Part shown: piece after piece, positions 7,514-11,383 of the stretch
Numbering within the stretch: the stretch's first letter is position 1
How the letters are laid out: every line of letters starts with the position of its first letter
From: Thermoflavifilum sp.
Lineage (GTDB): Bacteria; Bacteroidota; Bacteroidia; Chitinophagales; Chitinophagaceae
Direction: 5' to 3'
Length of the DNA: 11,383 nt
Assembly (NCBI GenBank): GCA_019683625.1
Contig: JADGHY010000045.1
Span: 1-11,383, forward strand
Notes under the pieces: generated by a model
What the model saw: only the letters and a program-made list of their open reading frames with translations
Database searches by the model: none
Told to the model about the DNA's origin: nothing
Translations under genes and position numbers: made by a program

Positions 7514-7533
7514 GGAAATCCGGTTTTAATGTA

Positions 7534-7962
7534 TCATTTCACTTCAGCATGAACCTGCTGGGCCTGTGCTTTCATGTTGCTCACGGCCACCTGATCATTT
7601 TTGTATTTTGAGGGACATTTCATCAGAATCTGGGAACAGGCAAATACGCTGTCCTGCATGTGACCGGTGAGCACAATCTGTTCCGACCGCTCGAAATCCG
7701 TGGGCCTGCTGCCGATATAGACTACCTTACGTATATTGCCTGCCTTGTCTTTGACATAAAAACTGAAATAATTCGGGTCTTTTTGCGGATCATATACCTG
7801 TGGCAACGATTTATCCAGCACACCAATCACCCGATATTCCTTATCCGGATGGCGGGCGGCAGAAGCAAAAGTCTCATAGGTGCTGAAATCTCCCACCAGA
7901 CTCACAATCACACCAATGGCCACCGCAATCAACACCAGCAAAATGATACTGGAACGTTTCAT
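7534..7962 (-). CDS. ccmE: Cytochrome c maturation heme chaperone CcmE, cysteine (CxxxY) type
   Basis: A 142-residue heme chaperone with one N-terminal membrane anchor (5-23) and a periplasmic OB-fold domain (about 40-122). It carries heme from CcmC to CcmF. KVVYIGSRPTDFERSEQIVLTG (79-100) corresponds to the family block VxYxGxxPDxFxEGxxVVxxG. Near the C terminus the heme-binding site reads KCPSKY (115-120): Cys116 occupies the place of the covalent heme-binding histidine in the HxxxY motif of proteobacterial CcmE, with Tyr120 retained. CxxxY forms are known from archaea and Desulfovibrio. The C-terminal tail after 121 is short, polar and probably flexible. It is the first gene of the minus-strand unit ccmE-ccmF-rhodanese; ccmB and ccmC are not directly upstream. 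An exact TAnnTTTG promoter element lies 22 bases before the ATG. Confidence 0.87.
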   Translation of the reverse strand: MKRSSIILLVLIAVAIGVIVSLVGDFSTYETFASAARHPDKEYRVIGVLDKSLPQVYDPQKDPNYFSFYVKDKAGNIRKVVYIGSRPTDFERSEQIVLTGHMQDSVFACSQILMKCPSKYKNDQVAVSNMKAQAQQVHAEVK

Positions 7963-7984
7963 GGGGAAAAGTTTTGGAGACCAG

Positions 7985-7992
7985 CAAAATTA
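7985..7992 (-). promoter_or_regulatory. Candidate -7 promoter element for the ccmE-ccmF-rhodanese operon
   Basis: On the minus strand this reads TAATTTTG, an exact match to TAnnTTTG, ending 22 bases before the ccmE ATG. The expected -33 position holds TGGCTG rather than TTTG, so the upstream half is poor. The 176-base spacer (7963-8138) between the GH20 stop and ccmE contains no other gene and no strong terminator for the GH20 transcript; only a 5-6 bp hairpin before TTCC is visible near 8100-8120. Confidence 0.45.
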
Positions 7993-8138
7993 AGCCAAAA
8001 ATCCACCGCAGCCATTTTTAGATGATTCCTTGCAGAATTTTAACGATTCTATGTTCCACAACCCGACAGGTAAAACAGCTGACGCCTTTTTCATGATTTA
8101 GGAAAATGAAAACCAGCCTCATTCACTTATCCGCCCTG

Positions 8139-10055
8139 TCAATAGTTTCCCAGCCGTCGCTGCAACTCGTCCACGGAGATGGCGATCACCGGGCTCATCT
8201 GCTGTTTGCCGCGATAGCTTACTACCCGCAGTGTGGTGGCTCCTTTGGGAAAGCGCAGGGGCTTACCCTGATAGGCGGGATAAAAATAGTCGGGATTGGT
8301 GCCGTCGAACGAATAATACACCTGCAGGTTGGCAACCTGTGTACGAAGCTTTACCTCCAGTTCGGCGGTGAGGCTATCCCGTACGGGTTGGATGATAGGT
8401 TGATACATGCTGGTGGCATATTTGATTTCCTGGGCATCAAACCGGGGAAACAGAGCTTCCACACGGGCAATGAAATCATCCCAATTTTTTTCAGCTGCAG
8501 GTGTCCATCCCACTTCGGCGATGGCCAGTGCACGAGGCCAGGTCATATACTCTGCGTGGCGCAGGTTGGGCACATGCTCGGCCCAGAGGTTCCCCTGAAT
8601 GCCCAGGATGTAGCTGCTATCGACACCTGGGGGCACCGGCTCGTAAAAATAACAGCTATCCAGCCGCAACATGCCATAGGTTTTCGGTTCAACGAGGGGA
8701 TCACCCTGGTATAGATCCAGATAACAATGTCCCCAGGGGCTCATCACCACATCATGGTGGAGCTTAGCCGCTGCAATACCACCCTGGATGCCGCGCCAGC
8801 TCATTACGGCAGCCTCCGGAGCCAGGCCGCCTTCCAGAATTTCATCCCAGCCAATCATTTTCTTGCCATGGGCCAGGATGATTTGTTCCACCCTTCTCTC
8901 AAAATAGCCCTGCAATTCTTCCAGGGTATGCAATCCGTTTTGTTGCATCACGGCCTGATCGCGGGGGTCCTGTGCCCAGAATCCTTTGTAAGCCTCATCC
9001 CCTCCCACGTGGATGTAGGGCCCAGGGAAAAGCCTGGCAATCTGGGCGAAGATTGTATCTAATATCAGGTAGGTAGAGTCTTTTCCCGTACAAAGCACAT
9101 TGTCAAGAATCCGGTAGAAGGGACTGCCCGGATTGACGGCATAAGGCAAGCCTGTACACGACAGATTTGGATAAGCAGCAATCAATGCCAGGCTGTGGGC
9201 GGGCACATCAATTTCGGGTAAAATGGTGATATGCCGTTTGGCAGCAAAGGCCACCACTTCCCGGATATCGTCCTGGGTGTAATATCCCCTATCATCGGCA
9301 GGTTCCCCGGGCTGAGGCGGTGCAAATGTGCCGAAATCACCGGTGCGCGAAACGCGCCAGGCCCCCACCGAGGTGAGCCTGGGTAGGCCTTTGATCTCTA
9401 TGCGCCAGCCATTGTCGTCGCTCAGATGCCAGTGAAATACATTGAATTTAAAACGGGCCATTTCATCAATATAGGCTTCTACTTCCTGCTTGGTGAAAAA
9501 ATGCCGGCTCACATCCAGCATCAAACCCCGCCAGTGAAACCGCGGATAATCCACAATCTGGACGCAGGGAATCGTCCACGCAATTCCTTTCACCAGTTCA
9601 TGGCTTTCTACCTGGGGAGGCAACAGTTGCAACAAGGTTTGCAAACCATAAAATATTCCAGTGCGGGTATTGGCAGCCAGGTCAATTTTTTCCGGTGTAA
9701 CCGTCAAACGATATCCCTCGCTGCCCAGCAGGCTATCGGGCTTGGAAAAAATATGCAATGCAATCACATGGCGTGCGGGGAGATGCGTACTGATCGGAAG
9801 GCTGAAGCCTGTGGCCTGGCGTATATCCTGTTGAAAAATTTCCCAATCGCTCCGTAACGAATCATGCGAAAGCCAGCAGGCAGTTTGGGCATTCAGCATA
9901 AATTTGCCCGGTAATAGCTGCATAGATACCGGCTTGGGGATGATGGAGGGGGTATCTACGGGATGAGTTTTCGCAGACATCACCATGGAGAAACAACATA
10001 ACCAACTCAGGAAAAAAATTCGTGTAGCTGTCACATGAAGCGCATATCGTTGCAT
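8139..10055 (-). CDS. Secreted beta-N-acetylhexosaminidase, glycoside hydrolase family 20
   Basis: An exo-acting enzyme that removes terminal N-acetylglucosamine or N-acetylgalactosamine from chitooligosaccharides or glycans by substrate-assisted catalysis. The 638 residues begin with a likely Sec signal peptide (hydrophobic 12-26, cleavage near MSA, 26-28). A GH20b-like N-terminal domain (about 35-168) precedes the TIM barrel (about 171-517). FHWHLSDDNGWR (207-218) is a barrel signature, and HVGGDEAYKGFW (349-360) carries the catalytic pair Asp353-Glu354. Substrate-pocket tryptophans are expected at Trp403 (GWDE), Trp420 (MSWRG) and Trp491 (GNLWAE). The C-terminal 90 residues (about 550-638) resemble the chitobiase C-terminal beta domain (YYSFDGTNPD, 580-589). 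No SusC/SusD genes adjoin it, so it is not in a visible polysaccharide utilization locus. The ATG at 10055 is the only start preserving the signal peptide's basic N terminus. Substrate preference cannot be read from sequence. Confidence 0.92.
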   Translation of the reverse strand: MQRYALHVTATRIFFLSWLCCFSMVMSAKTHPVDTPSIIPKPVSMQLLPGKFMLNAQTACWLSHDSLRSDWEIFQQDIRQATGFSLPISTHLPARHVIALHIFSKPDSLLGSEGYRLTVTPEKIDLAANTRTGIFYGLQTLLQLLPPQVESHELVKGIAWTIPCVQIVDYPRFHWRGLMLDVSRHFFTKQEVEAYIDEMARFKFNVFHWHLSDDNGWRIEIKGLPRLTSVGAWRVSRTGDFGTFAPPQPGEPADDRGYYTQDDIREVVAFAAKRHITILPEIDVPAHSLALIAAYPNLSCTGLPYAVNPGSPFYRILDNVLCTGKDSTYLILDTIFAQIARLFPGPYIHVGGDEAYKGFWAQDPRDQAVMQQNGLHTLEELQGYFERRVEQIILAHGKKMIGWDEILEGGLAPEAAVMSWRGIQGGIAAAKLHHDVVMSPWGHCYLDLYQGDPLVEPKTYGMLRLDSCYFYEPVPPGVDSSYILGIQGNLWAEHVPNLRHAEYMTWPRALAIAEVGWTPAAEKNWDDFIARVEALFPRFDAQEIKYATSMYQPIIQPVRDSLTAELEVKLRTQVANLQVYYSFDGTNPDYFYPAYQGKPLRFPKGATTLRVVSYRGKQQMSPVIAISVDELQRRLGNY

Positions 10056-10087
10056 ATTTCATTTCTTTAGCGCGGGGAAAATACGCA

Positions 10088-10142
10088 CAATTCCCTGCAG
10101 AAGCAAGCATGTTTGCATTTTTCTTGTGCCTGAAGGGAATTG
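10088..10142. repeat. Nested inverted repeats upstream of the GH20 gene
   Basis: CAATTCCCT (10088-10096) and AGGGAATTG (10134-10142) are perfect 9-base inverted arms, 37 bases apart. Between them is a 14-base near-perfect palindrome, GCAAGCATGTTTGC (10103-10116), with one G:T mismatch. The whole lies 33-87 bases upstream of the GH20 ATG. On the plus strand the right arm is followed by CTTTTTG, but no plus-strand gene precedes it, so a terminator role is doubtful. Possible roles are an operator or structured leader RNA. Confidence 0.4.
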
Positions 10143-10148
10143 CTTTTT

Positions 10149-10184
10149 GAACGGTGTGTTCATGTTGCCCTATACAAGCCGTTC
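10149..10184. repeat. Stem-loop in the GH20 upstream region
   Basis: GAACGG (10149-10154) pairs with CCGTTC (10179-10184). The stem extends inward by a G:U pair, one mismatch and three more pairs (TGT 10157-10159 with ACA 10174-10176). It lacks a T tract on either strand, so it is not an intrinsic terminator. It may be part of a GH20 mRNA leader if transcription starts upstream of it. Confidence 0.3.
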
Positions 10185-10207
10185 CACAGACAAATCGGAA
10201 TATGTCT

Positions 10208-10227
10208 TTTATCTTTAGGCAGATAAA
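10208..10227. promoter_or_regulatory. Perfect-arm 20-base dyad, operator-like
   Basis: TTTATCT (10208-10214) and AGATAAA (10221-10227) are perfect 7-base inverted arms around a 6-base spacer. Size and spacing resemble binding sites of dimeric helix-turn-helix regulators. It lies about 150 bases upstream of the GH20 ATG and just past the terminator of the DUF4382 gene, a logical place for a promoter-proximal operator. No regulator gene is in the window, and no exact TAnnTTTG element is seen nearby. Confidence 0.35.
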
Positions 10228-10254
10228 TTTGCTGGTTGCAGTTGCGCTGCAGCA

Positions 10255-10287
10255 TAAAAAACACCCCGGCACGCGGTCCGGGGTGTA
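10255..10287 (-). terminator. Intrinsic terminator of the DUF4382 lipoprotein gene
   Basis: On the minus strand ACACCCCGG (10286-10278) pairs perfectly with CCGGGGTGT (10269-10261) across an 8-base loop and is followed directly by TTTTT (10260-10256). This is a 9-bp GC-rich stem with T tract, about 30 bases after the stop codon at 10317. It separates the DUF4382 transcript from the GH20 gene downstream on the same strand, which therefore needs its own promoter in 10056-10254. Confidence 0.9.
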
Positions 10288-10316
10288 CATCATAAACCAG
10301 GTTTTCAGCAGGATAT

Positions 10317-11222
10317 TTATTTCGAAAGATGCACAGTGCCGATATCCGTGATATGCCTTGCCGTAACCTGAATATTGGTGAGCGTGGTATCGTGATAGCC
10401 ATTCGAGGTGTTGATGAACAGGCTGTAAGTACCTTCGTCCACGCCCCAGATTTTAAAGAAGCCGTCTTTGCGCGGAAGGGCATATAAAGTATCGGAATCG
10501 TTGTACAGGGTGAGCACAGGATAGGCATCCATGGGCAATACAAATCCCTGCACCGTACCCATGTTCGACACCACAAATGCCCGGATAAAGGGTTTTAAAT
10601 AAAAGCTGCCATTCCAAACTTTTACGACTGAGCGACCGGCATCAAAATCAATCCACAGCTTGTAAGAGCCCGGATGCACCTGAGCAATCTGATCGCCATA
10701 TACCCGGATATACACATTATTAAAGCCATCTACCAAATCCAAGGGATATCTCACCCCATTTTTTACCAGATAATTATTCGGTCCGAGGGTGATACGTATG
10801 GCAATGATTTTACCCTTGGGAATGTAATCGCTCGACAAAAGGGTGTCGGCGCCATTGCTCAACTGCATGAGATCATATTGTCCGGCCTGGATGTTCAGGG
10901 TATCCCAAATAGCGTGTTCATCGGGATCTTCCCAGCCATGATCATGATCGTGGAACAATTCACCCCATTCTTCTCCTTCGGGGTGATGGTCGGTGCGGTT
11001 TTCATTGCTTTCTGAAGTATCGATTCTGACAGCCACCATTTGGATATCTACCACGATGCTATCAAAAAATCCGGCATCGTCGGTAAAGCGAATTTCCAGC
11101 TGATTTTTATCAGGTGGAATGCTGTCTGAGCTGCTGGATTTCTGGCAGGAACTGAGTCCTAATCCCAGAAGGCCTGCTACGGCCACAAGCAGGGCAAGAA
11201 AAGAAAACCTTTTGTTTTTCAT
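10317..11222 (-). CDS. DUF4382 domain-containing lipoprotein
   Basis: A 301-residue predicted surface or periplasmic lipoprotein of unknown function. A basic start and hydrophobic stretch (8-22) lead to the lipobox LSSC with Cys26, followed by a Ser-rich linker (29-34). Residues about 41-216 fit DUF4382: LEIRFTDDAGFFDSIVVDI (42-60), IWDTLN (105-110), YDLMQLSNGADTLL (116-129), IPKGKIIAIRITLG (134-147), LWIDFDAGRSV (189-199) and FYLKPFIRA (207-215). The last part (about 220-300) looks like a small beta-sandwich of the carboxypeptidase-regulatory/Cna-B kind. An insertion at 79-103 holds six histidines and ten acidic residues and may bind metal. It has its own strong terminator, so it appears monocistronic unless genes lie upstream beyond the window. 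No partner in the window suggests a job. Confidence 0.8.
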   Translation of the reverse strand: MKNKRFSFLALLVAVAGLLGLGLSSCQKSSSSDSIPPDKNQLEIRFTDDAGFFDSIVVDIQMVAVRIDTSESNENRTDHHPEGEEWGELFHDHDHGWEDPDEHAIWDTLNIQAGQYDLMQLSNGADTLLSSDYIPKGKIIAIRITLGPNNYLVKNGVRYPLDLVDGFNNVYIRVYGDQIAQVHPGSYKLWIDFDAGRSVVKVWNGSFYLKPFIRAFVVSNMGTVQGFVLPMDAYPVLTLYNDSDTLYALPRKDGFFKIWGVDEGTYSLFINTSNGYHDTTLTNIQVTARHITDIGTVHLSK

Positions 11223-11383
11223 AGTGGGAAAGTTTTGAAGGTGAAAGATGATATGTTAAAAACAAATTGCATGCCTTTTTATTTCTTTTAACCAGCCCTT
11301 AACTACTTGCATTTTCCATTGCTCTGGCTGCTAACGATCAGACTTGAAAAAACTGCTCTGGTTTAAATAGGATTCAAAAAATC
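11223..11383. other. Upstream region of the DUF4382 gene, no gene seen
   Basis: These 161 bases reach the window edge and contain no credible ORF. On the minus strand the region is AT-rich and presumably holds the DUF4382 promoter, but I find no exact TAnnTTTG. The octamer TGCTCTGG occurs twice in direct orientation, at 11320-11327 and 11354-11361, 34 bases apart start to start, about 100-140 bases upstream of the ATG. These could be paired regulator sites or chance. Confidence 0.35.

Noticed and set aside
8106..8714. 202-codon plus-strand open frame antisense to the GH20 gene
   Set aside because: It lies mostly inside the well-supported GH20 coding region, shows no recognisable domain, and has the composition expected of a mirror frame.
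9426..9857. 143-codon plus-strand frame antisense to GH20
   Set aside because: Shadow of the catalytic-domain coding sequence; no start context and no domain.
10088..10149. Plus-strand intrinsic terminator (AGGGAATTG followed by CTTTTTG)
   Set aside because: The loop is 37 bases long and no plus-strand gene lies upstream, so it is described as an inverted repeat only.
9862..10293. 143-codon minus-strand frame spanning the intergenic spacer and the start of GH20
   Set aside because: It would run through the intrinsic terminator of the DUF4382 gene and overlap the GH20 start in another frame; the product resembles nothing I know.
1..11383. Mobile elements, CRISPR arrays, tRNA/rRNA genes, defence or toxin-antitoxin modules
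   Set aside because: Looked for on both strands; no transposase, integrase, repeat-spacer array, tRNA-like fold or small toxin/antitoxin pair was recognised.

Overview
The window looks like chromosomal DNA of a Bacteroidota bacterium, probably from the Chitinophagales/Sphingobacteriia side. Evidence: a DUF4294 protein (a family I know essentially from Bacteroidota), the CxxxY-type CcmE with a long CcmF/CcsA-like partner, a secreted GH20 hexosaminidase, a DUF4382 lipoprotein, weak Shine-Dalgarno sequences, and two exact matches to the Bacteroidota -7 promoter element TAnnTTTG. GC content looks close to one half. The genus assignment is a guess and was not tested. I see no tRNA, rRNA, CRISPR array, insertion sequence or phage gene.

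Layout. 36-767 (+): tRNA1(Val) A37 N6-methyltransferase (TrmN6). It converges, 17 bases apart, on a minus-strand pair: aspartate kinase (2732-1428) followed 7 bases later by a SprT-like zinc metalloprotease (1420-785). A 90-base divergent region separates aspartate kinase from class I fructose-1,6-bisphosphatase (2823-3839, +). That gene converges, 5 bases apart, on a DUF4294 protein (4483-3845, -). Next is a minus-strand cytochrome c maturation operon: ccmE (7962-7534), ccmF (7513-5018, TTG start) and a cysteine-rich rhodanese-like lipoprotein (5043-4585) that overlaps the ccmF end by 26 bases. Further upstream, also on the minus strand, are a secreted GH20 beta-N-acetylhexosaminidase (10055-8139) and a DUF4382 lipoprotein (11222-10317) closed by a strong intrinsic terminator.

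How the genes work together. The only clear functional module is ccmE-ccmF-rhodanese: CcmE carries heme, CcmF is the heme/apocytochrome ligation membrane protein, and the lipoprotein is placed in the same compartment with several thiols. ccmA-D, ccmG and ccmH are not in the window. The rest is metabolism (aspartate-family amino acids, gluconeogenesis), tRNA modification and surface or periplasmic proteins.

Most of the window is ordinary. The points I rate highest are the cysteine CcmE, the thiol-rich lipoprotein translationally coupled to ccmF, the substrate loop of the FBPase that departs from the usual Asn-Glu-Gly motif, and a roughly 200-base leader upstream of the GH20 gene with three separate dyad structures. 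I did not find an obviously new multi-gene system.
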